Positions 15,763-25,440 of a DNA stretch of 43,943 bases are shown here, in pieces. The stretch is taken from contig NZ_JACIDS010000009.1 in assembly GCF_014196455.1 (NCBI RefSeq), forward strand, positions 1 to 43,943. Reading direction: 5' to 3'. The first letter of the stretch is position 1; each line of letters begins with the position of its first letter. A program made the position numbers and the translations under genes. Origin of the DNA: Kaistia hirudinis. Lineage in GTDB: Bacteria > Pseudomonadota > Alphaproteobacteria > Rhizobiales > Kaistiaceae. The notes beneath the pieces were generated by a model. It was not told where the DNA came from and did no database searches. It was given only the letters and a program-made list of their open reading frames with translations.

Positions 15763-18150
15763 TCAGCGGCGGAAACCGCCGCCGCCGAAGCCACCGCCAC
15801 CGAAGCGGCCGCCGCCGAACCCTCCGAAGCCGCCACCGCCGAAGCGGTCGCCGCCACCGAAGTCCCCGCCTCCGAAACGATCGCCGCCGAAATCGTCGCC
15901 GCCGCCGAAGCCGCCGCTGCGATCGAAATTGTCGACGCGGTCCTGGCCGGCGCTCTGGAACTGGCGCTGATTGTCGAGATCGCTCGTCGTCGCGCTGTCG
16001 TGCTCGCTCTGCCAGCCACTGTCCGTATGGGTCTGCCAGCCATCGGTATCGCTGTACTGATGGACGTTGCCGTCGTGATCCGTATAGACGTTGCCGTTGT
16101 TCCAGCCGACGGCGTTGCCGGTCTTGGTGTTCGCGACGACACCGCGGCTCGCCGCGTCGATATGGCCATTGTCGTCGGTGATGCCGGATTCGCTCGCATG
16201 GGCGATGCCGGTATTGGCATTGTAGCTCGCCGACTGGCGGCCGGCGGCACCAAAGCCCGTATAGGGGTTGTAGACTGCGCCGGAGCGGCCGGCGAAATCG
16301 GTGCCGCGGGCAGTCTCGCCGGCGACCGAGCGGGTCGACCACTCATTGCCGGTCCAGGCGTTATAGCCCCAGCTATGCGTAGCGGTCGCCACGCCGCCCC
16401 AGCGGCCATAGATATTCGTCTGCTCGACGTTCACATGGCTCCACGTGCCGCCCCACGGGCCGGCGCCCCAATAGGGACCCCAATAGGGTGCCGCACCGCC
16501 CCAGGCATAGCCGGCGGCGAAGCCGAAGGCGAAACCGACGGCCGAATCGAGCGCGAAATTGGCGCCATAGCCATAGGTCACCGGGCAGCCATACCAGACC
16601 GCGCCGACATAGCCCGCGCAGGGATAGCCGGTGCCGTAGACGACGAGACCGTCGGAGATGTTCACGCCGAAATAGCCCGGCGTATAGCCGACCACGACGG
16701 TATCCGGCGTCGCGGAATAGATCTGCACATAGGTCACGTAGTGGAGCGGCGACGAGACCGGAATCCCGTAGATCGCGTCGGGAACGATGTCGGCGACGAT
16801 CCAGGGGCCGAGCGGCGAGGTCGCCACGAACCAGACGCCGTCGGACAGGGCATAGAAGCGCTGCGAATCGAACTCGATGACCGGCGTCGCCGTATTCACC
16901 GCATAGGAGAGCCGCGTGCCGGCGATCGGCTCGAATTTCGGCGCGCCGCCATATTTGACGGTCAGCGTCGCCGAGCGATGCACGGTCGCCGTCTGGGGAA
17001 TGGTGGCGGCAACGGCCGCTTCCTTGGCCTGCGGCGTGCCGGGGACGGAGACGAGCGCCGAGGCGCCCGGATCGTTCGGCGCGATCTTGGCGAAGCTGGC
17101 CGGAAGCTGCGTGCCCGGCACGAAGGCCCAGGGATCGCTCGGCCCGCCGCGGCCCGAGAACCAGCGACCGGAGATCAGCACGTAATAGAGATTGCTGTCG
17201 GGATCCAGAAAGACGGTGTGGTCGCTGTTCGACATGCGCAGCAGGCTCGAGCCCGTGACCGGGGCCATCTGCGGCTCGCCCGTCGTCAGCACCAGCTCGG
17301 TCGGCTGTGTCTCGACCAGGATCTGCGGCGGCTGATCCGGCTTCTTGCCGCCCTCGGGCAGCATGGAATCGGGCGCGTCGGCCTGCGCCGCCACCTTCGC
17401 GGCATCGGCCAGGCCCTGGCTGATCTGGCTCGTCTCGACCCAGTTCCCGTCGAGGCTCGGCGACTGGTACCAATAGCCGGCGACCTGCACGTGATAGATG
17501 TTGTCGGAGCCCTGCAGGATGAGCGCGCGCGTGTTCATCACGCGATTGAAGGTCGATGCGCCCTCCACCGGCTTCAGCACCGGATCGCCGGCGATGAGCA
17601 CCAGATCGGTCGGCACCGAACGGAAAACGATGTGCGGCGGGTCGTTCTTGACCGGGACATTGAGCTCGGCCGTCAGCTCCTTGCCGGCGGCATAGCTGGT
17701 CTCGAGATGATCGAGGGCGACGGTCCAGCCCTGCGTCGGGATGCGCGACTGCAGCGTGCTCTTGAGCAGCGCCTCCTGGGCCGGGTCGGTCGGCACATCG
17801 ACCTTCACGACCGAAACCTGATTGAGATAGGCGAGGCGCGAGGGCTTGTTGATCGAGACCTCGGCCGAGAAATGCGCCGTGCCATAGACCGGCGTGCCGT
17901 TTTTGGGACCGAGCGCGATCGCAGCGCGGCCGCTGATCTGGTCGCCGGACCATTGCTCGATCAGCGGCTGATAGACCTCGAGCGTCTGGTCGCCGACCGG
18001 AAAGCTGCGCGGCCAGGCGAGCGCCTGCGCCGCGGTCTGGGCCGGCTGGGCAGCCTGGGCAAAGGCCGGGCTCGTCGCGATCGGCGCGACGATCGGCGTC
18101 AACGCCGTCGCCGCAAGCGCGACAGCGAGAAGGAATCCACGGTTCGACAT
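15763..18150 (-). CDS. large exported protein with three internal repeats and a Gly/Phe-rich tail
   Basis: This 795-residue protein has a signal peptide with a likely cut after SPAFA (about residue 31). I find three tandem repeats of about 60-70 residues, at roughly 172-237, 274-344 and 394-452 from ATG 18150. Each runs from a PPxI/PTxLVL-type strand through GxPxxxPV to a GxW...GPW ending. A glycine/tyrosine/tryptophan-rich hydrophobic part follows (GFAFGFAAGYAWGGAAPYWG), then a tract of GNxY/TG-type short strands. The last 55 residues are almost only G, F, D and R (FGGG units). Similar Hyphomicrobiales proteins are annotated, as I recall, as carbohydrate-binding or autotransporter-like; no function is shown. 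ATG 18168 is an alternative start. Confidence 0.75.
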   Translation of the reverse strand: MSNRGFLLAVALAATALTPIVAPIATSPAFAQAAQPAQTAAQALAWPRSFPVGDQTLEVYQPLIEQWSGDQISGRAAIALGPKNGTPVYGTAHFSAEVSINKPSRLAYLNQVSVVKVDVPTDPAQEALLKSTLQSRIPTQGWTVALDHLETSYAAGKELTAELNVPVKNDPPHIVFRSVPTDLVLIAGDPVLKPVEGASTFNRVMNTRALILQGSDNIYHVQVAGYWYQSPSLDGNWVETSQISQGLADAAKVAAQADAPDSMLPEGGKKPDQPPQILVETQPTELVLTTGEPQMAPVTGSSLLRMSNSDHTVFLDPDSNLYYVLISGRWFSGRGGPSDPWAFVPGTQLPASFAKIAPNDPGASALVSVPGTPQAKEAAVAATIPQTATVHRSATLTVKYGGAPKFEPIAGTRLSYAVNTATPVIEFDSQRFYALSDGVWFVATSPLGPWIVADIVPDAIYGIPVSSPLHYVTYVQIYSATPDTVVVGYTPGYFGVNISDGLVVYGTGYPCAGYVGAVWYGCPVTYGYGANFALDSAVGFAFGFAAGYAWGGAAPYWGPYWGAGPWGGTWSHVNVEQTNIYGRWGGVATATHSWGYNAWTGNEWSTRSVAGETARGTDFAGRSGAVYNPYTGFGAAGRQSASYNANTGIAHASESGITDDNGHIDAASRGVVANTKTGNAVGWNNGNVYTDHDGNVHQYSDTDGWQTHTDSGWQSEHDSATTSDLDNQRQFQSAGQDRVDNFDRSGGFGGGDDFGGDRFGGGDFGGGDRFGGGGFGGFGGGRFGGGGFGGGGFRR

Positions 18151-18247
18151 TCGCAGTGCTACCCCCAAGGAGCGTTCGGTCTTGTCCGATCCGCCGGAGG
18201 CGCCCGCTTTCGGACTCTTCCGGCGGGCTTCAATCGATTTCCCCGCC

Positions 18248-18616
18248 TCAGCGATGAGCCTTCACGGTTGCAGCAGCGTGACGGTCGCCGAGCAGGATAT
18301 AGCGCAGGAACGCGGCGTCGTCATTGTCGAGGCCGCGCCGGGCGAGTTCGACATACTCGACCGATTCCGGGCGCGTCAGCCCACGGAGGCACTCCTGGCC
18401 CTCGACGTCCAGCGTCAGAGCGCCATCGCGCTGGTAGCGGCTGCGCTCAGCCTCCAGCAGCGGCAGGAGGTTGATCTCCGCCGGGCCCGTGCCGCGCATC
18501 CGCCGGCTGGAGGAAACCGGGCGCTCGCGCCGCGTGGGCGCGGCGTTGGGCCCGGGACTGTGTTCACCGCCTGGTCGTCCGACTCCGCGCTGCACGGTCT
18601 GGGTTCCTCCCGACAT
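18248..18616 (-). CDS. hypothetical protein, 122 residues
   Basis: I do not recognise a family. The N-terminal 40 residues are basic and Pro/Arg-rich with low complexity. From about residue 40 the sequence looks like a folded helical protein ([18 protein letters not shown], then [20 protein letters not shown]). No ribosome site supports ATG 18616; ATG 18499 would keep only the folded-looking part. The opposite strand is also open here but reads less like protein. It lies between the large exported protein gene and the patatin gene on the same strand. Confidence 0.45.
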
Positions 18617-18674
18617 CGGGCCGATATCGTTCCCCGATTCCTAGGCTCGAACCCTTTACGAAACGAGAATCCGG

Positions 18675-19829
18675 TCAGTCCGGATCCTCGCGATGCATGT
18701 CGTGCACCGTGACGCCGACGTCGCGCGGCGGCGGTTCCAGCCATGCGGTATGGGCGAGCGTCTTCAGCGTGTCCTCGAGCCCGCTATCCCAATGTTCCTG
18801 CATCGATCGCGCCGAAAACTCGTAGTCCGCCGCCTGGCTTTCGTAATTCTTGCGCTGGTAGATGAGGTGGATGATGTTGACCACGCCGGCCTCGGCGAAA
18901 TCGGCCAGCAGCGCGCGATCCTCGTCCGTGCGCTCGGCCTCCGGCACGCGTTCGAGCGCCTCGGCGAGCTTCATCTTCAGCTTGTGCACGCGACGGAAAG
19001 TATCGGTGTTGTGCCGGGTCCGGCTCGAATAGGCGATCTCCTTCTGCCGGGCGATCACGTCGCGCATGCTGCGCGGCAATTCGCCCCGCGAGCTGAACAG
19101 ATCGACCTGGAATACGAGCGAGCTGCGGTCCTCTTCCTGTTCGAGCAGATGCTGCAGCGGCGTGTTCGAGACGATGCCGCCGTCCCAATAATCCTCGCCG
19201 GCGATGCGCACGGCCGGCAGGCCCGGCGGCAGCGCGCCGCTGGCCATGATGTGCTCCGGCCCGATCTCGATCTCGTCGCTGTCGAAATAGACGAAATTGC
19301 CGGTCCGCACATTCACCGAGCCGACGCTGAACCGCTTCGCGCCGTCGTTCAGGATGTTGAAATCGACGAGCGCCTCCAGCGTGCCGCGCAGTTCCGAGGA
19401 ATCGTAGAAGCTCGTCGCTCCGTCCGCGCCCGGCGGCAGCAGCCAGGGGTTCGGGAAGCGCGGCTTGAAGAAGCCGGGCTGTCCCATCAGCACGGTCATC
19501 GTCGCGCTCATCCGGTTGCGCATGTCGCGCTCGAAATCGCTGTAGGCCTGGGCCGGCCAGGCGTTGCGACCCGAGACGGTTTCCCAGAACTGGCGCAGCC
19601 GCGGCAGGCGATCGCTCGGATGGTTGCCCGCGACGATGGCTGCATTGATCGCGCCGATCGAGACGCCGGAGATCCAGTTCGGCTCGCACCCGGCATCGGC
19701 GAGCGCCTGGTAGACGCCGGCCTGATAGGCGCCGAGCGCGCCGCCGCCCTGGAACACGAGGGCGACGCGGTCATATTTCGCCGATATCGCGGCGATCGAG
19801 GGGCCTTCCTTGCCCTTGCGTTTCAGCAT
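18675..19829 (-). CDS. patatin-like phospholipase (DUF3734 group)
   Basis: This 384-residue serine hydrolase has the oxyanion loop FQGGGALGAYQAGVYQAL, the nucleophile Ser57 in GVSIG and the dyad Asp216 in YWDGGIVSN. After the patatin domain (about residues 20-230) comes a charged helical region that matches the DUF3734 extension as I know it. Patatins of this type sit beside acetoacetate decarboxylase and 3-hydroxybutyrate dehydrogenase genes in several proteobacteria and have been linked to polyhydroxybutyrate or lipid breakdown. Only the decarboxylase is present here, 14 bases upstream. GGAGG lies seven bases before ATG. Confidence 0.9.
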   Translation of the reverse strand: MLKRKGKEGPSIAAISAKYDRVALVFQGGGALGAYQAGVYQALADAGCEPNWISGVSIGAINAAIVAGNHPSDRLPRLRQFWETVSGRNAWPAQAYSDFERDMRNRMSATMTVLMGQPGFFKPRFPNPWLLPPGADGATSFYDSSELRGTLEALVDFNILNDGAKRFSVGSVNVRTGNFVYFDSDEIEIGPEHIMASGALPPGLPAVRIAGEDYWDGGIVSNTPLQHLLEQEEDRSSLVFQVDLFSSRGELPRSMRDVIARQKEIAYSSRTRHNTDTFRRVHKLKMKLAEALERVPEAERTDEDRALLADFAEAGVVNIIHLIYQRKNYESQAADYEFSARSMQEHWDSGLEDTLKTLAHTAWLEPPPRDVGVTVHDMHREDPD

Positions 19830-19843
19830 GTCGCGCCCTCCGC

Positions 19844-20590
19844 TCAGCTCTCGGGCGCCAGATAGTCATAGACCACGGAGCCGAGGCCGAGGGTCAGGTC
19901 GGCCTTGAAGTGCACGGCGGACAGCACCTCCAGGACCGGAAGGCGCGCGACATCGCAGCTCACATGGGGACGGAGATCCAGCGCCGCCGGGCCCGAATAG
20001 GCCCATTTCAGCGTGATGTCCTCGGTGTAGTAGCGCACCAGCTCGCAGATGCGCGGCGTGCCGTCGACATGCGGGATGATCTTGATCAGGAAGTTCGGCG
20101 CCTGCAGCGATGCGAGGATGGCCTTCTCGTCCGCCGGCTGGTGCTTGTAGCCCATCGTGCCGATGGCGCAGAGCACGCTGCCATAATGCAGCGTGCCGAC
20201 GATCACTTCGCTCTCATGGCTGATCTGCGGCTTGGCGAGCTTCTTCGGGAAACCCCAGAGCTCGCGCCCGCCGGCGATCGGCGCATCGTCGTCGAGATAC
20301 ATCGAATGGACATAGCCGCCGCTCTGCCCGTTGAAGCGGACAGGGATCACCTGGCCTGTCTCGGTATAGTCGCCGAAGCCGGTCGAGTCCGGCATGCGGA
20401 TGAACTCGTATTTCACGATCGGATCGACGATCTCGAGCGGCGCGGGCACCACCGCCTCCAGCGCCTCGCGGCTGGTGCGGTAGGTGATCACGATGAACTC
20501 GCGATCAAAGAAACGATACGGCCCCCGCGGATAGGACGGGTTGTTCAGCGGCATCGCATAGGCGCGGCGCCGGACCTCATCGATGTCCAT
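19844..20590 (-). CDS. adc: acetoacetate decarboxylase
   Basis: This 248-residue cytoplasmic enzyme converts acetoacetate to acetone and carbon dioxide. The Schiff-base lysine is Lys116 in [12 protein letters not shown], equivalent to Lys115 of the Clostridium enzyme, with the pKa-lowering neighbour Lys117. Other family landmarks are [28 protein letters not shown] and the C-terminal strand with VYDYL. GGGAG is six bases before ATG. The gene leads a two-gene unit with the patatin gene, which fits turnover of acetoacetate released from storage polymer or lipid; that link is inferred. Confidence 0.93.
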   Translation of the reverse strand: MDIDEVRRRAYAMPLNNPSYPRGPYRFFDREFIVITYRTSREALEAVVPAPLEIVDPIVKYEFIRMPDSTGFGDYTETGQVIPVRFNGQSGGYVHSMYLDDDAPIAGGRELWGFPKKLAKPQISHESEVIVGTLHYGSVLCAIGTMGYKHQPADEKAILASLQAPNFLIKIIPHVDGTPRICELVRYYTEDITLKWAYSGPAALDLRPHVSCDVARLPVLEVLSAVHFKADLTLGLGSVVYDYLAPES

Positions 20591-20701
20591 CTTCCACTCC
20601 CTCGCTGACGGCGCGGCGCAATGCCGGCCGCCCGGTTGTGCTGCAGAGCAACATAATGCCCGAAGCTTAACCGTTCGGCCATGACCGAGCGAAGACGGGT
20701 G

Positions 20702-22189
20702 TCAGGCGGTCAGCGTGCGGCGGACGGCATCGTGCCAGCCGGCGAGCTTGCGCTCGCGCTCGTCCGACGTCATCGCTGGGAGGAAGCGATGCTCGCGGCG
20801 CCAGCCGGCGGCAAAGCCCGCCTCGTCCGGCCAGACGCCGCGCTGGCGGCCGGCGAGCCAGGCGGCGCCGAGCGCCGTGGTCTCCAGCACGACCGGACGG
20901 TCGACGGGCGCATCGAGAATGTCCGCCAGCCGCTGCATGGTCCAGTCGCTGGCGACCATGCCGCCATCGACGCGCAGCACCGTATCCCCGGCCGAGGCCC
21001 AGTCGCGCCGCATGGCGTCGAGCAGGTCGCGGGTCTGGAAGCAGACGGATTCGAGCGCCGCCTTGACGATCTCGTTCGGCCCGCTCGACCGCGTGAGGCC
21101 ATAGAGCGCGCCGCGGGCATGGGCATCCCACCAGGGCGCGCCGAGGCCGGTGAAGGCGGGCACGAGATAGAGCTGCTGTTCGGGATCCGCGGCGTCGGCC
21201 ATCCCGCCGGACTGATCGGCGCGCTGGATGATGCCGAGCCCGTCGCGCAGCCACTGGATTGCCGATCCGGCGACGAAGATCGAACCCTCGAGCGCATAGC
21301 TCGTCTTGCCATCGAGGCGATAGGCGATCGTGGTCAGCAGCCGGTTGCGCGAGGCGACGCGCTCAGTGCCGGTGTTGAGCAGCGCAAAGCAGCCCGTGCC
21401 ATAGGTCGCCTTCATCATGCCGGGGCCGAAACAGGCCTGTCCGAGCGTCGCGGCATGCTGATCGCCGGCAATGCCCGCGATCGGCACGGCCGTACCGAGA
21501 ATCGCCGGATCGGTGGAACCGAAATCTGCGGCGCAGTCGCGCACATCGGGCAGCAGCGCGCGCGGCACGCGGAACAGGCGGAGCAGGTCCTCGTCCCATT
21601 CGCCGCGGGCGATGTCATAGAGCAGCGTCCTCGACGCATTCGTCGCGTCGGTGGCGTGCACGGCGCCGCCCGTCAGACGCCAGAGGAGATAGCTGTCGAC
21701 CGTGCCGAAGGCGAGCTCGCCGGCCTCGGCGCGGAGACGAGCGCCGGGGACATTGTCGAGCAGCCAGGCGATCTTGGTTGCCGAGAAATAGGGATCGAGC
21801 AGCAGGCCGGTCCGCTCCGTGACCAGCGCCTCGGCGCCCTCCGCCTTGAGGCGTTCGCAGACATCCGCGGTGCGCCGGTCCTGCCACACGATGGCGCGAT
21901 GAATGAGCTGCCCGCTGGCGCGGTCCCAGATCAGTGTCGTCTCGCGCTGATTGGTGATGCCGATGCCGGCGAGGTCGGAGGCCGCGATCTTGGCCCCGGC
22001 CAGGGCGAAGCGGATCGTCTCCAGCGCCGTGCGCCAGATATCCTCGCCATCATGCTCGACCCAGCCCGAGGCCGGAAAATGCTGCGGGAATTCCTGCTGG
22101 CCGACGCCGCAGATGCGATAATCGGAATCGAAGACGATCGACCGCGTCGAGGTCGTGCCCTGATCGATCGCGAGAATGAAGCCGCTCAT
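20702..22189 (-). CDS. glpK: glycerol kinase
   Basis: This 495-residue enzyme of the FGGY family phosphorylates glycerol to sn-glycerol 3-phosphate with [16 protein letters not shown] begins the first actin-like domain. [27 protein letters not shown] and [14 protein letters not shown] form the glycerol site, and the second domain has [45 protein letters not shown] and [12 protein letters not shown]. Length and motifs match E. coli GlpK. The ribosome site GGGGAGGA is strong. No glpF, glpD or glpR lies next to it; it stands alone and divergent from the ABC-like gene. Confidence 0.96.
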   Translation of the reverse strand: MSGFILAIDQGTTSTRSIVFDSDYRICGVGQQEFPQHFPASGWVEHDGEDIWRTALETIRFALAGAKIAASDLAGIGITNQRETTLIWDRASGQLIHRAIVWQDRRTADVCERLKAEGAEALVTERTGLLLDPYFSATKIAWLLDNVPGARLRAEAGELAFGTVDSYLLWRLTGGAVHATDATNASRTLLYDIARGEWDEDLLRLFRVPRALLPDVRDCAADFGSTDPAILGTAVPIAGIAGDQHAATLGQACFGPGMMKATYGTGCFALLNTGTERVASRNRLLTTIAYRLDGKTSYALEGSIFVAGSAIQWLRDGLGIIQRADQSGGMADAADPEQQLYLVPAFTGLGAPWWDAHARGALYGLTRSSGPNEIVKAALESVCFQTRDLLDAMRRDWASAGDTVLRVDGGMVASDWTMQRLADILDAPVDRPVVLETTALGAAWLAGRQRGVWPDEAGFAAGWRREHRFLPAMTSDERERKLAGWHDAVRRTLTA

Positions 22190-22385
22190 AGATCCTCCCC
22201 ATGGTCTCGCGAAACCTCGGGCGGGTCGAGATGTCGCGCTTCTCCTCCGAAGCCTTCGCTCTATAGCGGCGTTCAGGGCGAGCGACCACCGGCATCACCA
22301 CACCCATCCGTGACGGACCGTGCCGATTGAAACGAGATTTCCCCGCACCATTGGTTATGGTGGAGCGGCGGAGGAGCGCAACGGC

Positions 22386-24170
22386 ATGACGGAATCGAGC
22401 GTGCAGTCGGGCGAGCGCCAGGCCGAAGAAGGGCTCGGCGCTGAGTTCACGGAATTTGCCAGGCAGTTCAAGGGCTTCATCGGCGCCCTCTGGTATTCCT
22501 CCGGCCGGCGCACCTTCCTGCTGCTGACGGGCGGCATCATCACGGTCATCGTCGCCACCGCCGGCATGCAGGTGGTGCTCAACGCCTGGAACAAGCCGTT
22601 CTACGACGCGATCGAGCAGAAGAACGTCCACCTCTTCCTCTATTACCTGCTCCAGTTCTGCGGCATCGCCGGCGTCCTGCTCGCGCTCAACGTCGCGCAG
22701 GCCTGGCTCAACCAGACCATCACGCTGCAATCGCGCAAATGGCTGACGCGGGACTTGCTCGATCAATGGCTGGCGCCGCGGCGCCTGGTACTGCTGCAGG
22801 AAGCCGGCGACATCGGCATCAATCCAGACCAGCGCGTGCATGAGGATGCCCGCCATCTCGCCGAGCTGTCCGCCGGCCTCGGCATCGGGCTGTTCCAGTC
22901 GACCTTGCTGCTGATCGGCTTCATCGGCGTGCTCTGGGTGCTTTCGAGCGGCATCGTGCTGACCTTCGACGGCACCAGCATCGTGGTGCCCGGCTACATG
23001 GTCTGGTGCGCGCTGATCTTCGCGACCACGGGCTCGCTGGTGAGCTGGCGCGTCGGCCGGCCGCTGATCGCGATCGGCGTCGAGCGCTATGCCCGCGAGG
23101 CGGATATGCGCTTCGCCCTCGTCCAGGTCAGCGAGAATGCCGACGGAATCGTGCTCAATGCCGGCGAGCAGGATGAAAAGTCGCGGATGAACGACGAGCT
23201 CGAACGGGTCGTCGCTATCACACGCCGTCTGGTCTCGTCGATCACCAAGCTCACCTGGGTCACGTCGGGCTATGGCTGGCTCGGCATCGTCGCGCCGATC
23301 GTCATCGCCGCGCCGGGCTATTTCGGCGGCCAGCTCTCCTTCGGCCAGCTGATGATGGTCGTCGGCGCGTTCAACCAGGTGCAGAACTCGCTGCGCTGGT
23401 TCGTCGACAATTTCAGCGCCATCGCCGACTGGCGCGCCACGCTGTCCCGCGTCATGGCCTTTCGCGAGGCGCTGGTCGACATCGAAAATCCGCCTGCGGC
23501 CAGCGAGCGGATCGACTACCGCTTCGGCGAGAACAGCCACCTCTCCTTCGATCATGTCCGCATCGTCACCTCGGGTTCGGAACTCCGGCTCGAGGAGGAC
23601 AACGTCACGATCGATCCGGGCGACCGGGTCGCGGTGATCGACCGCACGGGCACGGGCCGCAGCGCCTTCTTCTCCGCGCTCGCAGGGCTCTGGCCCTGGG
23701 GCGCAGGCTCCATCGAACTGCCCTCGCGCGACAAGGCGATGTTCCTGCCCGAGCGGCCCTATGTCCCGGACGGGTCATTGCGCGCCGCAATCACATATCC
23801 CAGCACCGCCGGACGCTTCACCGATCCGGAGCTGGTCAATGCGCTCGAGCGCGTGGGGCTCGGACGCCTCTCGACCTCGCTCGACCGGCGCTCGCGCTGG
23901 GGACGGGAGCTTTCCTTCGACGAGGAGGAGCGGCTGACCTTCGCCCGGCTGCTGCTGCTGAAGCCGGAATGGATCTTCTGCGAGCAGTCCATGGACCAGA
24001 TCGAGGAGAATCTGCGCGAAATCCTGCGCTCGATCCTCGACGGCGAGCTGGCGAAATCCACCTTCGTCACCCTGTCCCGCGCTCCCTCGACGGACCCGTT
24101 CTATAATCGCTCGGTCCAGCTGGTGGCGACACCGGTGGACGAGGCCGCAATCGAGGTGGAGAAGCCATGA
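22386..24170 (+). CDS. SbmA/YddA-like ABC transporter protein with degenerate nucleotide-binding domain
   Basis: This 594-residue protein fuses an ABC_membrane_2/SbmA-BacA-type membrane domain (helices from about residue 40 to 330; NKPFYDAIEQKN and LTRDLLDQWL are family signatures) to a C-terminal ABC ATPase fold. Every nucleotide motif is changed. Walker A reads DRTGTGRSA with Arg425 for the lysine. The Q-loop is FLPERPY (Glu456 for Gln). The signature is LSFDEEER for LSxGExQR. Walker B reads WIFCEQS with Glu533-Gln534 for Asp-Glu, and the H-loop His is absent. ATP hydrolysis is therefore unlikely; SbmA/BacA relatives run on the proton gradient. ATG 22386 follows AGGAG by nine bases. The stop overlaps the next gene. 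Confidence 0.88.
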   Translation: MTESSVQSGERQAEEGLGAEFTEFARQFKGFIGALWYSSGRRTFLLLTGGIITVIVATAGMQVVLNAWNKPFYDAIEQKNVHLFLYYLLQFCGIAGVLLALNVAQAWLNQTITLQSRKWLTRDLLDQWLAPRRLVLLQEAGDIGINPDQRVHEDARHLAELSAGLGIGLFQSTLLLIGFIGVLWVLSSGIVLTFDGTSIVVPGYMVWCALIFATTGSLVSWRVGRPLIAIGVERYAREADMRFALVQVSENADGIVLNAGEQDEKSRMNDELERVVAITRRLVSSITKLTWVTSGYGWLGIVAPIVIAAPGYFGGQLSFGQLMMVVGAFNQVQNSLRWFVDNFSAIADWRATLSRVMAFREALVDIENPPAASERIDYRFGENSHLSFDHVRIVTSGSELRLEEDNVTIDPGDRVAVIDRTGTGRSAFFSALAGLWPWGAGSIELPSRDKAMFLPERPYVPDGSLRAAITYPSTAGRFTDPELVNALERVGLGRLSTSLDRRSRWGRELSFDEEERLTFARLLLLKPEWIFCEQSMDQIEENLREILRSILDGELAKSTFVTLSRAPSTDPFYNRSVQLVATPVDEAAIEVEKP

Positions 24171-25435
24171 TGGCGAAGACCGGACAGCGGACGGCGCGGG
24201 ACGGCGCGACGCTCGACGACGAGGCGTTGCTGGACAAGGTGCAGCGCCAGACGTTCCGCTATTTCTGGGATTTCGGCCACCCGGTGAGCGGCCTCGCCCG
24301 TGATCGCTTCGGCGGCGATGACGAATGGACCGCGACCGGCGGCACCGGCTTCGGTGCCATGGCGATCATCGTCGCGGCCGAGCGTGGCTGGATCGAGCGC
24401 AGCGAGGCCGTCGAAAGGCTGCACCGCATCGTCGGCTTCCTGCAGCGCGCCGACAGCTATCACGGCGCGTTCCCGCATTTTCTGAATGGCAGCACGGGCC
24501 GGACCATCCGCTTCTGGGGCAAGGATGACGGCGCCGACATTGTCGAGACCGCGCTCCTGCTGCAGGGCCTGCTCGCGGCCGAAGTCTATTTCGATGGCGA
24601 CGGCCGCGAGGCCGCTTTGCGCGGGAAGATCGCCGGCCTCGCCCGGTCGGTCGAGTGGAATTGGTTCACACAGGGCGGCCGCGAGGCGCTCTATTGGCAC
24701 TGGAGCCCGAATAACGGCTTCGCCATGAACCACGAACTGCTCGGCTGGAACGAGTGCCTGATCGTGTTCGTCCTCGCGGCGGGCTCCGAGGACTACGCGA
24801 TCGGGCCGCGCGTCTATCACAATGGCTATGCCCAGAGCCGCACCTTCATCAACCGCCGCCGGCACGAGGGCATCGAGCTACCGCTCGGCCCCGATGGCGG
24901 CGGGCCGCTCTTCTTCGCCCATTATTCCTTCTGCGGCCTCGATCCGCGCGGCCTCACGGACGCCTATACCGACTATTGGCGCCAGAACCTGGCGCATGCC
25001 CGGATCAACTACGAATATTGCGTCCGCAACCCGAAGGGCTATGCCGGCTATGGCCCGGATTGCTGGGGCCTGACCGCGAGCGACAGCGTGCATGGCTATT
25101 CAGCGCATGCGCCCGACAATGATCTCGGCGTGATCGCGCCGACGGCCGCCCTGTCGAGCCTGCCCTACCTGCCGGACGAGGCGATGCGGGCGCTGCGCCA
25201 TTTTCATGACGATCTCGGCGAGAGGATCTGGCGCGACCTCGGCTTCGTCGACGCGTTCAGCGAGACGGAAGACTGGTATGCGACGACGCATCTCGCCATC
25301 GACCAGGGACCAATCATTGCCATGATCGAGAACCACCGCACCGGCCTCCTCTGGAAGCTGGTGATGCGGCATCCGCAGGTGCGGCGCGGGCTCGAAAGGC
25401 TCGGCTTCACGAGCCCGCACATCGTCGGCGTCTGA
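24167..25435 (+). CDS. GH144-like glycoside hydrolase (glycoamylase domain, PF10091 type)
   Basis: This 422-residue protein is an (alpha/alpha)6-barrel-type hydrolase: [19 protein letters not shown] at the N-terminus, then [47 protein letters not shown] (here split by family landmarks), and [12 protein letters not shown] with a C-terminal [12 protein letters not shown]. The PF10091/GH144 family contains enzymes acting on beta-1,2-glucans, a polymer made by many Hyphomicrobiales. No signal peptide is visible, so it is probably cytoplasmic and would act on imported or internal glucan. Its ATG overlaps the stop of the ABC-like gene (ATGATG), which implies coupled translation. Substrate and catalytic residues cannot be assigned by eye. 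Confidence 0.8.
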   Translation: MMAKTGQRTARDGATLDDEALLDKVQRQTFRYFWDFGHPVSGLARDRFGGDDEWTATGGTGFGAMAIIVAAERGWIERSEAVERLHRIVGFLQRADSYHGAFPHFLNGSTGRTIRFWGKDDGADIVETALLLQGLLAAEVYFDGDGREAALRGKIAGLARSVEWNWFTQGGREALYWHWSPNNGFAMNHELLGWNECLIVFVLAAGSEDYAIGPRVYHNGYAQSRTFINRRRHEGIELPLGPDGGGPLFFAHYSFCGLDPRGLTDAYTDYWRQNLAHARINYEYCVRNPKGYAGYGPDCWGLTASDSVHGYSAHAPDNDLGVIAPTAALSSLPYLPDEAMRALRHFHDDLGERIWRDLGFVDAFSETEDWYATTHLAIDQGPIIAMIENHRTGLLWKLVMRHPQVRRGLERLGFTSPHIVGV

Positions 25436-25440
25436 CGCGC

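Noticed and set aside
16000-18474. 824-residue open frame opposite the large exported protein gene
   Set aside because: No signal peptide, no recognisable domain, Arg/Asp/Gly-rich antisense sequence; the minus strand has a signal peptide and internal repeats.
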